Shown: positions 43,870-52,613, counted from the first letter of the stretch. The stretch: 64,000 bases of DNA from Hyphomicrobium sp. (GCA_019751875.1 JAIEMV010000016.1:1-64000), one strand, 5' to 3'. Numbers and translations: made by a program. The notes: generated from the sequence alone by a model not told the origin.

Positions 43870-44073
43870 ATGCCCCCTCGTACACGCAAGCTTCTCGGTG
43901 CCATCCTGCTACTGATCGTGATCGCCATCTATTCGCTGCTGGCCATGGCTGCCGCAATCATTTTGCAGGTCAACGAGGCGAACAAGACCGTCGAGTTGAT
44001 CTATTACGTCGCGGCCGGACTGCTCTGGGTCTTGCCGGCCGGATGGATCATCAAGTGGATGCAGAAGTCGTAA
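43870..44073 (+). CDS. DUF2842 small membrane protein
   Basis: 67-residue protein with two TM helices: KLLGAILLLIVIAIYSLLAM near the N-terminus and YYVAAGLLWVLPAGWIIKWM at the C-terminus; the latter is the DUF2842 hallmark. Function unknown; the family is alphaproteobacterial. ATG 43870 has AGGA upstream; the open frame extends further upstream without features. It is divergent from ctaA, and the two genes may share a regulatory region of about 110 bases. Confidence 0.8.
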   Translation: MPPRTRKLLGAILLLIVIAIYSLLAMAAAIILQVNEANKTVELIYYVAAGLLWVLPAGWIIKWMQKS

Positions 44074-44149
44074 CTCGTGCCCAATTGCTCAGGCTGCCGG
44101 GTGCGCACCCGTCAGGCCTTTGACGGCATCGGGTGGTTTACAGAACTGT

Positions 44150-45322
44150 TCACCTCACTGCCACGGCTGGCGTGCCGCGGCCTGTCCTGATGATCCGCTG
44201 GCCCGTCGCCGCGACCACCTGACGATCGTAGCGAACAAGATCAATTTCGGCGACTTCATAGCCTAGATAGCTGCCCGGCGGATCGCGGTGGACAGAACCG
44301 ACACGGCCGGGGTCGGCGACGAGGACACCGCAATCAATACGGCCTTCGATAACCTCGAAGAAGTTGCGGGCAGGTTCATTGCGGCCGGCGATGATCACCT
44401 GGTCATACGCTTCATCCAGCGCATCGAGCACAAGGTTAAGACGATCGGGATCGAGCGCAAATGGATCACCATTTTCGAACGCGCCCGCGCCGATAACATG
44501 CGCCTCGCTGCCCGGAATTCGACGGATGATTTGCTCGAAGGTCGCTCCGCCGCTCAAGAGTTCTGCGACACCTGGACCGGGTGGAATCGACAGGGCGTGG
44601 GCAATGCCATCACCTTCCGGAGCCCAATCGAGGAGGATGACGCTCTGGCCGAGTTCGGTGAGAGCCTTTGCGAGCTCTATGGCGTGGCTGCTGATGCCGA
44701 TCATATCGGTTTCACCCGCAACGAGCGTGCGGTAGCCCCCGCCATTGGCCTGTGTGCAAATGCGGCGCGCGAGTGCACCGATGGTGCTGACGCGAACACT
44801 CTCGATTTCAATCGGTCGCACCGGATATTGAGACTCAGTCTGCGGCTTAGTGTTCGGTGTCATCTCACGCATAGAATTGGCCGGCGCGGCCCCGAAGTCC
44901 GCTCGATCTTCGATCTCATCAGCGACATCGATATGGCCGCGCACAGGTGATCGCGGCGTCGCCATGTTTGGCGCGGGAGCAAAGCTTGGTTCGGCGCGCG
45001 TGGCTGAGCGGCCCTGTGTTGTCGGTTTTGCGGCTTGTGCCGTTTCCGGCTGCGTGCGGGCAAGGAGGGCGCGCGTGATCGTAAGGGCAAGCCCTAGCAG
45101 AAGGAAGGCGAATGCAGCGAGAACCGGCAACAGAAATGGATCAACCAATCCTTTTGCGGACACGAGTTCAACTTCGGTTTGGTGGCGCAGCGCTACGAGA
45201 GTGAGACCAACGTACGTCAGCGCACCTAGCATGGCGGAAAAGACAAGGAGCCGCGGCACACGCTCCTTGATGGCGCCGATGACGGCACTCCGTTCAATAT
45301 TGTCTGGCGAGGTTTTGGACAT
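44150..45322 (-). CDS. BY-kinase-like membrane protein with degenerate nucleotide-binding motifs
   Basis: 390 residues. Two TM helices at about 24-45 and 61-84 enclose a very short periplasmic loop, followed by a Pro/Ala-rich linker (about 90-165) and a C-terminal domain with the outline of a Wzc/CpsD/ParA-type ATPase. Each key motif is altered: the Walker A position reads ETDMIGISSH (K replaced by Ile210), Walker A' reads VILLDWAPEG (second Asp lost), and Walker B reads VIIAGRNEP (Asp replaced by Ala). No tyrosine cluster is at the C-terminus. It is probably a non-catalytic regulator of polysaccharide synthesis, since it is divergent from the phosphoglycosyltransferase gene. Calling it a pseudokinase is inference from sequence alone. 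Confidence 0.7.
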   Translation of the reverse strand: MSKTSPDNIERSAVIGAIKERVPRLLVFSAMLGALTYVGLTLVALRHQTEVELVSAKGLVDPFLLPVLAAFAFLLLGLALTITRALLARTQPETAQAAKPTTQGRSATRAEPSFAPAPNMATPRSPVRGHIDVADEIEDRADFGAAPANSMREMTPNTKPQTESQYPVRPIEIESVRVSTIGALARRICTQANGGGYRTLVAGETDMIGISSHAIELAKALTELGQSVILLDWAPEGDGIAHALSIPPGPGVAELLSGGATFEQIIRRIPGSEAHVIGAGAFENGDPFALDPDRLNLVLDALDEAYDQVIIAGRNEPARNFFEVIEGRIDCGVLVADPGRVGSVHRDPPGSYLGYEVAEIDLVRYDRQVVAATGQRIIRTGRGTPAVAVR

Positions 45323-45690
45323 GACGTACTAAACCGCAGATGGCGACCGTCCGCGCGCGGGACGATTTGGATCTCATTAAGCGGTGCAGCGGTAAGTAAT
45401 CTCTTAATCGTGCCGGAATTGGACAGCCGATCAGCGTTTATGAACATCGGCTGGATACAGTCGAAAATCTGACATGCGCGCGAACGCGCCGCTCGGCTCA
45501 ACGCACAGGTCCAATCGAAGTTTAGCGTTGGCCGGATGGCGCCTGATATTCTTGGTTTCTACGCCGCAGTGTCTTCTCGTTAAGGCTTTGTTTACCGCTG
45601 CGAAGTCGGCGGATCTCGAATCGGGAGCGCATTGCATGAGTGGCACGCTGGATGCGTCGGCGATTGCATTGTCGCGTCTCAGGTCTTCTT
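45323..45690. other. Divergent intergenic region upstream of phosphoglycosyltransferase gene
   Basis: About 370 bases. GCCGAT...ATCGGC forms a 6-bp inverted repeat around 45427-45452 and TTAA-N7-TTTAC near 45583 resembles a CtrA box with one mismatch. Either could be chance. No RNA gene seen; the plus-strand open frame at 45474-46241 is a shadow. Confidence 0.35.
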
Positions 45691-47172
45691 ATGTCCTCAG
45701 CCCCCCTCATAGAACTCCCTCGCCTGCCGCCGCTGAGTGCCGGCTGGAGCTCCGACGAGGGTTCTTTTGTTTCCCAGCGCGTCGTGACCGGAGCGGTTCG
45801 GATCGTGGACGGCGCGATCGTGGCACTCGTCGGCCTTGCGATCGCGCTGGCATATGTGAGCGAGCCCATCATCACGCGCGACGCGGATTACGCGCTCCTC
45901 CTCAGCTTCTCGACCGCTGTAACGATTGGCGTCTTTCAACTTCTGCGGCTGTACGATCCGCGCCGGCTGTCCCCTTTTCTTGGACAGTTGCCGCGCGTAC
46001 TTCTGGGTTGGACCATCACGCTCGCCATCGTTGGCACTTGCCTCGTGTTCATGAAGGCTGCGCAGGATTACTCCCGTGTCTGGCTTGCACCGTGGTACCT
46101 CGCGGGCGGGGTCGGTCTAATAGCGGGCCGCGCAACGGTCAGCCACTTGGTGCGTGTCTGGGCGCGGGAAGGTCGGCTCTATCGCCGCGCAGTCATATAT
46201 GGAGCGGGACCTGTTTCAGAAGAGGTCATCCACCAACTTGAGAATGACCCGAGTAGCGACATTCGCATCTCGGGAATTTTCGATGACCGTGACGAAGACG
46301 GACGTGCCCCGCGCAACATCGCCGGTTACCCACGGCTCGGCGGCCTCACCGATCTTGTGTCGCTCGGACGCGATAGCCGCATCGATCTTGTCATCGTGGC
46401 GCTGCCGGTCTCGGCCGAAGACCGCCTATCGCAGATCGTGAAGAGACTTTCGGTTCTGCCAGCGGACATCAAGCTGCCCGCGCGGGCGACCTCCATCCGG
46501 TTTTCACCCAAGACTTACAGTCAGGTCGGTGCCGTAGCGATGATTGATCTCTACGACAAGCCGATCGCCGATTGGGGCACCGTTTCGAAGTGGATCTTCG
46601 ACAAGACGATCGCCGGGTTGGCGCTCATCTTGCTCGCGCCAGTGATGGCGGCGATCGCGCTGGCGATCCGCCTTGGTAGCCGCGGCCCGGTGCTCTTCAA
46701 GCAGAAGCGATACGGCTTCAACAACGAGTTGATCGAGATCTATAAGTTTCGCTCGATGTATGCCGATCGCTGCGACGCGGCAGCTACCAAACTTGTGACG
46801 AAAGATGATCCCCGCGTAACACCAATCGGCCGCTTTCTGCGTAGGACAAGCCTCGACGAGCTGCCGCAGCTGTTCAATGTCCTCAAGGGCAACCTGTCAC
46901 TCGGGCCGCGCCCACATGCGATCTCCGCCAAGGCCGATGACCGGCTCTATGGCGAGGTCGTCGACAATTACTTTGCCCGGCACAAGGTGAAACCCGGCAT
47001 CACAGGGTGGGCGCAGATCAACGGCTGGCGCGGCGAGACGGATACGATTGAGAAGATCTTAAAGCGCGTGGAGCACGATCTCTACTACATCGAGAACTGG
47101 TCAGTGCTTTTCGATCTCTACATCCTGCTGATGACGCCGTTGTCCTTGCTCAACACCGAAAACGCCTATTGA
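45691..47172 (+). CDS. Undecaprenyl-phosphate glucose/galactose phosphotransferase (WcaJ/ExoY-type)
   Basis: Polyisoprenyl-phosphate hexose-1-phosphate transferase that starts each repeat unit by loading a sugar phosphate onto undecaprenyl phosphate. 493 residues: four N-terminal TM helices (to about 145), a CoA-binding-like Rossmann domain ([17 protein letters not shown]), a fifth hydrophobic segment ([20 protein letters not shown]), then the catalytic domain: [47 protein letters not shown] (contains the catalytic DE pair) and [23 protein letters not shown] 45691 follows AGG. Its partners Wzx, Wzy, Wzc and OPX are more than 18 kb upstream. Hexose specificity unknown. Confidence 0.92.
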   Translation: MSSAPLIELPRLPPLSAGWSSDEGSFVSQRVVTGAVRIVDGAIVALVGLAIALAYVSEPIITRDADYALLLSFSTAVTIGVFQLLRLYDPRRLSPFLGQLPRVLLGWTITLAIVGTCLVFMKAAQDYSRVWLAPWYLAGGVGLIAGRATVSHLVRVWAREGRLYRRAVIYGAGPVSEEVIHQLENDPSSDIRISGIFDDRDEDGRAPRNIAGYPRLGGLTDLVSLGRDSRIDLVIVALPVSAEDRLSQIVKRLSVLPADIKLPARATSIRFSPKTYSQVGAVAMIDLYDKPIADWGTVSKWIFDKTIAGLALILLAPVMAAIALAIRLGSRGPVLFKQKRYGFNNELIEIYKFRSMYADRCDAAATKLVTKDDPRVTPIGRFLRRTSLDELPQLFNVLKGNLSLGPRPHAISAKADDRLYGEVVDNYFARHKVKPGITGWAQINGWRGETDTIEKILKRVEHDLYYIENWSVLFDLYILLMTPLSLLNTENAY

Positions 47173-47260
47173 GACCGGATCATCCGGGACGCCTCCAATG
47201 CGTGCCGCCTACCATTTGCTCCAGACCACCACAGCGCCGTTCAACTGCCGGAAGCCAAAA

Positions 47261-47289
47261 GGGCTGAGCGCATCATTTGCGCCCAGCCC
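47261..47289 (-). terminator. Likely terminator downstream of bfr
   Basis: GGGCTG-A-GCGC pairs with GCGC-C-CAGCCC (47261-47271 with 47279-47289, one mismatch) around a 7-base loop. On the minus strand the hairpin is followed by TTTT, about 85 bases after the bfr stop. Confidence 0.55.
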
Positions 47290-47372
47290 AAAAGCCTTTC
47301 TGGACTTGCCGCCGGACCAACCCATTCGGATGGCAAGCGGCGACCGGGTCTGGATGTTTATTCGAGTGAGCG

Positions 47373-47861
47373 TCAGTCCTTATCGGCCGAGTCCGAGTTG
47401 AGCAGGCCATAGTTCTCGACGCCGATGCGTGCGAGCAGATCCAGCTGTGTTTCGAGGAAGTCGTGGTGACCTTCCTCGTCCTTCAGCAGATCTTCGAAGA
47501 TCCCCATCGTGACGTAATCTTCGTGCTTGCGGCAGATGTCGCGGCCTCTGGCGTACGTTTCAAGAGCGATCTTCTCGCCCTTGAGATCGCATTCCAAAAC
47601 TTCTTTGATGTTCTCGCCAATCATGAGCGGCGCGACATATTGCAGATTGGGAAAGCCCTCGAGATAGATGATGCGGTCAATGATCTTGTCCGCGTGGACC
47701 ATTTCTTCGATCGACTCGGCGCGCTCTTTCTTCGCCAGCTTGGTGTAGCCCCAGTTTTCGAGCAGGCGGTAGTGAAGCCAGTACTGGTTCACGGCACCGA
47801 GTTCGAGTTTCAGGGACTCGTTGAGGATGTCGATGATTTCCTTGTTGCCCTTGCCCTTCAT
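47373..47861 (-). CDS. bfr: Bacterioferritin
   Basis: Heme-containing ferritin that oxidises and stores iron in a 24-subunit shell. 162 residues. Ferroxidase residues are in place: [17 protein letters not shown] (first Glu), [15 protein letters not shown] (Glu and His, with the heme-ligand Met between), [12 protein letters not shown] (Glu) and [13 protein letters not shown] (Glu and His). ATG 47861 has a GAGGAG-type site upstream. It is the second gene after bfd in the same direction, with an Irr-box-like site between them, which suggests iron control. Confidence 0.96.
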   Translation of the reverse strand: MKGKGNKEIIDILNESLKLELGAVNQYWLHYRLLENWGYTKLAKKERAESIEEMVHADKIIDRIIYLEGFPNLQYVAPLMIGENIKEVLECDLKGEKIALETYARGRDICRKHEDYVTMGIFEDLLKDEEGHHDFLETQLDLLARIGVENYGLLNSDSADKD

Positions 47862-47969
47862 GGGGTCGATCTCCTCGATGCTTGTGCGGTTATGGCAATT
47901 GATTGATGGCGAGACGCTACGTCAGGACCGCCGACGCCTTCAACCGGCCCCACGGGTAACGTCTCACAT

Positions 47970-47986
47970 TTTAGAACGATTAAAAA
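47970..47986. promoter_or_regulatory. Irr-box (iron control element)-like site upstream of bfr
   Basis: TTTAGAA-CGA-TTAAAAA at 47970-47986 matches the first half of the rhizobial ICE consensus TTTAGAA-N3-TTCTAAA exactly and five of seven positions in the second half. It lies about 110 bases upstream of bfr and overlaps the bfd stop codon. Bfr and bfd are known Irr targets in Alphaproteobacteria; binding here is inferred. Confidence 0.45.
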
Positions 47987-48345
47987 GAGGAACCGGATGA
48001 CCCAGTAACTTTTTGGCGAGCGGCCGCGGGCTGCGACAAGGCGCGCGGCGCTTCACGCAGTGTACGACTGACCCGGCGCTCTGGGGGAGACATGATATCT
48101 TTCATCCGCGTCTTGGCCGTCGCGCAGGCACACGGGCAGATCAGCCCGCGCTTCTCGAGGTCTTCCATCTTGGCGTAGATCGTCTCAGCTGCCAGGGGGG
48201 CGCATCCGCAGCACTGCATTTTCTTCTGCAAATGCCGATAGATAACGCCAGGTGTCGGCAACGGAGCGTTGGGTTGACTCATGACCTCGAGCACGGCTTG
48301 CTCAAGATCCCTGTCGGTCACATAAGCGCATGAACAGACGATCAT
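47980..48345 (-). CDS. bfd: Bacterioferritin-associated ferredoxin-like (2Fe-2S) protein
   Basis: 121-residue protein with a BFD-type [2Fe-2S] domain: MIVCSCAYVTDRDLEQAV gives the C-x-C pair and KKMQCCGCAPLAAETI the C-x2-C pair, near residues 4, 6, 45 and 48. Bfd docks on bacterioferritin and donates electrons to mobilise iron. The protein is longer than E. coli Bfd (64 residues): a second Cys cluster (LICPCACATAKT near 70) and an Arg/Pro/Ser-rich tail follow, which could hold another site. ATG 48345 follows GGAGGG. Upstream of bfr in the same direction. Confidence 0.85.
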   Translation of the reverse strand: MIVCSCAYVTDRDLEQAVLEVMSQPNAPLPTPGVIYRHLQKKMQCCGCAPLAAETIYAKMEDLEKRGLICPCACATAKTRMKDIMSPPERRVSRTLREAPRALSQPAAARQKVTGSSGSSF

Positions 48346-48644
48346 GGGGACGGCCCTCCAAACGGGGCCGAGGGGTGCGCGACGAGCTGCGCGGGAGAAG
48401 AGGCGCCCTGGGGCGCAAATGAACGGGTCACGGGTCGCTCCAAACCTTGGGGTTCAAGGCCCCACATCGGATATTTGATCTTCATCAGGTGGGACGGGTG
48501 CTGTCAAGCGACCGCTGCGCGCAGGGCCGCTCGTGGGGGCTCATCGACCCATCTGCCATGCTCCGCCCGGCTGATGTGCCGTCTGGAACAGCGCCATTTG
48601 CGGGCCATCCGTAGCGTCCTTTGCGACAGTGAAGGAGCGTCGTG
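48346..48644. other. Divergent intergenic region between bfd and esterase gene
   Basis: About 300 bases. A GGGGTTCAAGGCCCC stretch near 48450-48465 forms a short hairpin (GGGG...CCCC) of unknown meaning. No second iron box, RNA gene or obvious promoter was found. Confidence 0.35.
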
Positions 48645-49475
48645 ATGCGCGTTCAGGTTGACAACCTCAAGACCGGCCAAGCTTCCAGGATCGGCGTCCT
48701 TTTGGTTCATGGTCTATGCGGTTCTCCCACGGAGATGCGCTTCATCGCCAGCGGGCTGACGCGTGCGGGATACATGGTTCTGTGCCCCGCGCTTGCCGGC
48801 CATTGTGGGACTGAGGCCGATCTGGCGGCAACCTGCTGGCAGGATTGGTATCGTAGTGCAGAAGCGGCCCTGCTCGAGTTGTCGGAGCAGTGCGAGCAGG
48901 TTGTCGTCGCGGGGTTATCAACGGGGGCCGTCCTCGGCCTCATGTTGGCGGCGCGGCATCCCAAAAAGGTTGCGGGGCTCGCCCTCTACTCGCCGACGCT
49001 ATGGCTCAATGGAAGGGGCGTACCTTGGTATGCCAATCTCTTTCGATTGGTGACAAGCCGCTGGCTTGCAGCCTTTTTTCGCTTTCCGGTTCCTGCGGAT
49101 TTCGGGATCAAGGACGAGCGGCTGCGGACTTTCATCACCTGCGCGTTGGCCGTGCCCGGCGCATCCATCGCGCCGTCCGCGACGCCGGGGGTCGCCGTTC
49201 TCGAGCGGCAGCGGCTGGTCAGCGCCGTCTTGCCAAATCTCGCGAAAATTAAGGTGCCCGTGTTGATGCTGCACCCTCGGGAGGACGATTACGCGGACCT
49301 CTCGAATGCGGCTTACCTGCAAAAGGCCCTGGGGGGGCCGGTGAACTTGGTGGTGCTTGAAGACAGCTATCACCTCATCACGGTGGACCGGCAGCGCAAT
49401 GAGGTTCTCGAGCGGACGTTTGACTTTCTCGACCAGATGCCCGAGCCCTGCTTTCGCGCCCGTGCGGCAGCGTAA
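48645..49475 (+). CDS. Alpha/beta-hydrolase, carboxylesterase-like
   Basis: 276-residue soluble hydrolase. GVLLVHGLCGSPTEMRF near residue 18 is the oxyanion HG-x loop, VVVAGLSTGAVLGLML near 88 the nucleophile elbow GLSTG (catalytic Ser), VPVLMLHPREDDYADL near 205 the acid region with Asp, and EDSYHLITVDRQ near 240 the catalytic His. These match Est30/YvaK-type carboxylesterases and related lysophospholipase families. Substrate unknown. ATG 48645 (or the adjacent GTG 48642) follows GAAGGAG. Confidence 0.85.
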   Translation: MRVQVDNLKTGQASRIGVLLVHGLCGSPTEMRFIASGLTRAGYMVLCPALAGHCGTEADLAATCWQDWYRSAEAALLELSEQCEQVVVAGLSTGAVLGLMLAARHPKKVAGLALYSPTLWLNGRGVPWYANLFRLVTSRWLAAFFRFPVPADFGIKDERLRTFITCALAVPGASIAPSATPGVAVLERQRLVSAVLPNLAKIKVPVLMLHPREDDYADLSNAAYLQKALGGPVNLVVLEDSYHLITVDRQRNEVLERTFDFLDQMPEPCFRARAAA

Positions 49476-49623
49476 ATAAACAAGCTAAATCAAACCTCTG
49501 TCGAATTTCTCCATCGTGTAACGGGTGGAACAGCCGTTGCGGTGGCGCCGGGGCATATTTCTCCCATCGGCGGACGGGACCCATCCCAACGCGCCCAAGC
49601 AAAACACCCTGATGGAGAGTGCC

Positions 49624-50256
49624 ATGACCCGCAAATTCACCACCGCAGTCGCCGCCACCATCGTCGCCGCCTCTATGGCCGTGACCACCACTGCTGCCGA
49701 AGCTGGCCGTGGCGTCGGCCTTGGAATTGGTCTCGGCGTCCTCGCTGTCGGCGCCATGGCTGCTGCCGCCAATCACGAGAAGCAGCGGGCATATGAGGCC
49801 AAGCGCAGCCGGGCTGCCGCTGAAGCCCGCGCCAGGGCGAGAGCCAAGGCCGAGGCCCAGGCTCGCGCCAAGGCTGAAGCCAAAGCCGAGGCACGGGCTC
49901 GTGCTGAAGCCAAGGCGCGGGCTGCAGCGAAGGCGCGTGCGGTTGCCGAGGCTAAAGCCGAAGCGCGCTTGGCCGCTGAGAAAGAAACAAAGGTCGCCGC
50001 TGCGACTGACACGTTGCCGCCGGTCGTGACTGATGAGACGCCACTTGACCCCAGCGCCGCGACGATCGTTCCGTCGACCGAGACCGTTCCGGCTCAGCCC
50101 GAAACCGAGACAGCCCAGACCGCTGTCGCGCCGGCCTCCGCGAACACACCGACTGCTGAGACTGAAGCCGTGACGGAAACAGGGTCGACCGAGTCGACCG
50201 GCGAATGCCGCCGCTACATCCCTGCGGTCGGCGTGACGATCACGGTCGGCTGCTAG
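49624..50256 (+). CDS. Ala-rich repetitive secreted protein, helical
   Basis: 210 residues. Signal peptide TTAVAATIVAASMAVTTTAAEA, a Gly/Ala-rich hydrophobic segment (GVGLGIGLGVLAVGAMAAAA) and then a run of about 55 residues made only of Ala, Arg, Lys and Glu in alternating A-R/K-A-E units (AEARARARAKAEAQARAKAE and so on), predicted as a single long helix. The next part is Thr/Pro/Glu-rich and disordered, ending in a short domain ECRRYIPAVGVTITVGC with two Cys that may form a disulfide. ATG 49624 follows GGAGAG. Function not recognised; similar Ala-helix proteins of Rhizobiales are uncharacterised. Followed by a terminator. Confidence 0.72.
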   Translation: MTRKFTTAVAATIVAASMAVTTTAAEAGRGVGLGIGLGVLAVGAMAAAANHEKQRAYEAKRSRAAAEARARARAKAEAQARAKAEAKAEARARAEAKARAAAKARAVAEAKAEARLAAEKETKVAAATDTLPPVVTDETPLDPSAATIVPSTETVPAQPETETAQTAVAPASANTPTAETEAVTETGSTESTGECRRYIPAVGVTITVGC

Positions 50257-50314
50257 ACCGAAAGAGATTGCGGCGGAGCGGATGCGTTTCGCCGCCCACG
50301 TCTTCCATCCAACT

Positions 50315-50343
50315 CCCCGGGTGCTCTGCTCCCGGGGTTTTTT
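50315..50343 (+). terminator. Rho-independent terminator after Ala-rich gene
   Basis: CCCCGGG (50315-50321) pairs with CCCGGGG (50331-50337) around a 9-base loop and is followed by six T. It ends the transcript about 60 bases after the stop codon. Confidence 0.85.
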
Positions 50344-50469
50344 CGCGTGTAAGGTTGCGCTGTCGCTCGTATTCGAGTCGCAACCGTGTGCCACGAGGAA
50401 CAGCGCGCCGGGCGCAAATCGGTCACGGTGCTTCGAATACCGGACGTCTCGTTTGAAGGAATAAGAACC

Positions 50470-51183
50470 ATGTCTGCTGATCGTCCAGTCATCGTCCGCG
50501 CGCGCGCGATTACAAAGACGATTGCTACCGGGGCCGGCGACCTCACAATTCTGAAGGGTGTCGACCTCGATCTTCATCCCGGCGAACTGACCCTCCTGAT
50601 GGGACCATCGGGATCAGGTAAGACCACGTTCCTTTCAATTCTGGGATGCATTCTTACCGCGAGCAGCGGACAACTCACGATCAACAACGAGGAAGCTGTC
50701 GGCAAGACCGCGGAAGGGCTGGCGGACCTGCGGCGCCGGAACATCGGATTCGTGTTCCAAGGCTATAATCTTTTTCCGACGCTGACGGCGCACGAGAATG
50801 TGCTGATGGCGCTCGACGTGCGTGGTGCCCGGCTCAGCGACCCGAACAAGGCTGCGCGCGATGCTCTGATCGGCGTCGGGCTTGGGCACCGCATCGACAC
50901 CTACCCATCGAAGCTTTCCGGCGGCGAGAAGCAGCGCGTGGCGATCGCGCGGTCACTTGCGGGCAATCCGGCGGTCGTCCTTGCGGACGAGCCCACGGCA
51001 GCGCTCGACAGCGAGAACGGCAAGGCGGTGATGGAGTTGCTGGCCCGTGTCGGCCAAGACCCCTCGCGCGCCGTGCTGGCCGTGACGCATGACCACCGCA
51101 CCCTCAGCTATGCCGACCGCATCATTCGCATCGAAGATGGCCGAATCGTCGCCGACGAACGGCCAAAGGGCCTGGCGGCCTAA
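50470..51183 (+). CDS. ABC transporter ATP-binding protein (DevA/LolD/MacB-type)
   Basis: 237-residue ATPase. LLMGPSGSGKTTFLSIL (Walker A, about 38-54), GFVFQGYNLFPTLTAHENV (Q-loop), KLSGGEKQRVAIARSLA (signature, near 143), VVLADEPTAALD (Walker B) and VLAVTHDHRTLSYADRI (switch His) are intact. The Q-G-Y-N-L-F-P-T-L-T-A stretch is typical of MacB/DevA/LolD ATPases, which pair with FtsX-type permeases. None is visible next to it. ATG 50470 is chosen over the upstream GTG at 50386. The adaptor gene follows by 48 nt. Confidence 0.9.
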   Translation: MSADRPVIVRARAITKTIATGAGDLTILKGVDLDLHPGELTLLMGPSGSGKTTFLSILGCILTASSGQLTINNEEAVGKTAEGLADLRRRNIGFVFQGYNLFPTLTAHENVLMALDVRGARLSDPNKAARDALIGVGLGHRIDTYPSKLSGGEKQRVAIARSLAGNPAVVLADEPTAALDSENGKAVMELLARVGQDPSRAVLAVTHDHRTLSYADRIIRIEDGRIVADERPKGLAA

Positions 51184-51231
51184 TCCGAACTCAAGTTCAT
51201 TCCAGATCACGACCAGAAGGAAGCTCGTGCG

Positions 51232-52257
51232 ATGAAATTCAATCCTGGACTGTTGGCTCTTGCCGGCGTAGCCGCCGTCGGAGCCTATCTCGGATACGCT
51301 CAGTTCACGGGAGCGGACAAGGCGCCCGCGCGCATCTCGCCAGAAGCCGAAATCTCGTGGATCGCGGCGGCGCCCGGACGGGTTGAGCCGAAGTCGGGGG
51401 AAATCCGCATCGGAACCGGCATTCTCGGGCGCGTCATCAAAGTGCACGCGGCCGTGGATGAGAAGGTGGAAGAAGGCGAACTTCTCGTGCAGCTCGATGA
51501 TTCAGAAGCGCGTGCGCGGCTGACGTCAGCGGAAACCCAAGCGGAAGCGCTGCGGGAAGAGCGCGAAAAGGCGTTCGCATCAGGCCGCGAGGATGTGCGC
51601 AAAGCCGAAGACGCGATCTACTCCGCCGAGCGGGCGGTGACGGGCGCGCGCATCGAACTCGACGGGGCGCTGATCGCCAAGCGCACCTCCGGCGGTTCCG
51701 ACCAGGCAGTGACGGAGGCGCGCAAACGGCTGACGGAGGCCAACGAGCGATTGGAGCGCGAGCGGCTTGCGTTCATCCGCGCTCAGTCCAAATCCAATCT
51801 CCCAGCGCCGAGCAGTGCGGAGAGTGCCGTCAGCGCGGCGCGTACGGAAGTGCGGATGGCAGAGGCGCTGCTCGACAAAACGCGGATCCGCGCGCCGCAA
51901 GCGGGAACGATTCTGCAAGTGAATGCTAAATCAGGCGAAATCGTAGCACCAAGCCCGGAGAACCCGCTCATCGTAATGGGCGACATGTCGAGCATTCGCG
52001 TCAAGGCCGAAGTCGACGAGGGGGACATCTCCAAAATTACGGTGGGGCAGAAGATCTTTGTGCGATCACTCAGTTTTCCTGGTCAGGAATTCGAAGGGAC
52101 AGTCGCGAGCTTGGCGCCAACGCTGGCTCAGCCACGCATCGGCCCGCGCGGACCCAAGCGCGCCAGCGATGTCGAGGTGCGCGAGGTCACCATCGATCTC
52201 GATAGTTCCTCACCGCTCCTGCCCGGAATGCGTGTGGATGCGTTTTTTCGCAAGTAA
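51232..52257 (+). CDS. Periplasmic adaptor protein (DevB/HlyD family)
   Basis: Membrane fusion protein of 341 residues anchored by an N-terminal helix (LLALAGVAAVGAYLGYAQ). RVEPKSGEIRIGTGILGRVIKVH begins the lipoyl half (GRVIKVHAAVDEKVEEGELL), a coiled-coil hairpin of about 120 residues rich in Ala/Glu/Arg follows, and ILQVNAKSGEIVAPS closes the lipoyl domain near residue 225. VKAEVDEGDISKITVGQKIF is the beta-barrel domain. DevB-type adaptors link an FtsX-like ABC permease to an outer-membrane channel. Follows the ATPase gene by 48 nt. Confidence 0.87.
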   Translation: MKFNPGLLALAGVAAVGAYLGYAQFTGADKAPARISPEAEISWIAAAPGRVEPKSGEIRIGTGILGRVIKVHAAVDEKVEEGELLVQLDDSEARARLTSAETQAEALREEREKAFASGREDVRKAEDAIYSAERAVTGARIELDGALIAKRTSGGSDQAVTEARKRLTEANERLERERLAFIRAQSKSNLPAPSSAESAVSAARTEVRMAEALLDKTRIRAPQAGTILQVNAKSGEIVAPSPENPLIVMGDMSSIRVKAEVDEGDISKITVGQKIFVRSLSFPGQEFEGTVASLAPTLAQPRIGPRGPKRASDVEVREVTIDLDSSSPLLPGMRVDAFFRK

Positions 52258-52613
52258 TTGGCGGGGCACCACAAATGGTTATTCACCATAACGTATCCGG
52301 ACTATCCGAGGCCGTTGGCTGGGGCCGAGCCAAAGTTGTTGTTTTTAATGTCGCAGAGGCCACGGCGACACAGTTTTTGCCTCACAAGAGACGTAGTATT
52401 TCCGCTTAGGTTTGTGACGTGCGGAACAGCGGGACTTCGTCCTTCAAGGCACGATGCTTCCGGGTCTCGTCGAGTAGACATTCTCGGGGATAAAATACCC
52501 TTGCTCGTGGCAACGTTCTTGTCGAATCGCGCCACTCTGGCAAAGCTACCCCCCGCAACGGTTTTGCTTTGGACGCGGAACTGCACACTGACTACGGGCA
52601 CGGAGACCAGATT
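52258..52613. other. Intergenic region after the adaptor gene
   Basis: About 356 bases with no gene, holding a weak terminator (52315-52346) near the 5' side. The rest shows no convincing promoter or RNA. An open frame at 52258-52617 has no protein features. Confidence 0.4.
52315..52346 (+). terminator. Weak rho-independent terminator after adaptor gene
   Basis: TTGGCT (52315-52320) pairs with AGCCAA (52328-52333) around a GC-rich loop, followed by a T-rich tract with a TTTTT run. Stem is only 6 bp. Confidence 0.45.

Noticed and set aside
44098-44111. CGGGTGCGCACCCG palindrome between DUF2842 and BY-kinase-like genes
   Set aside because: Perfect 14-bp palindrome between convergent genes but no T-tract and no known motif; could be a chance GC-rich dyad.
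44288-44950. 220-residue plus-strand frame inside the degenerate BY-kinase gene
   Set aside because: Antisense shadow. The minus-strand product has two membrane helices and an ATPase-like outline, whereas this frame has none.
45583-45599. CtrA-like TTAA-N7-TTTAC upstream of the phosphoglycosyltransferase
   Set aside because: One mismatch in the second half site and no supporting flanking half sites; too common by chance to call.
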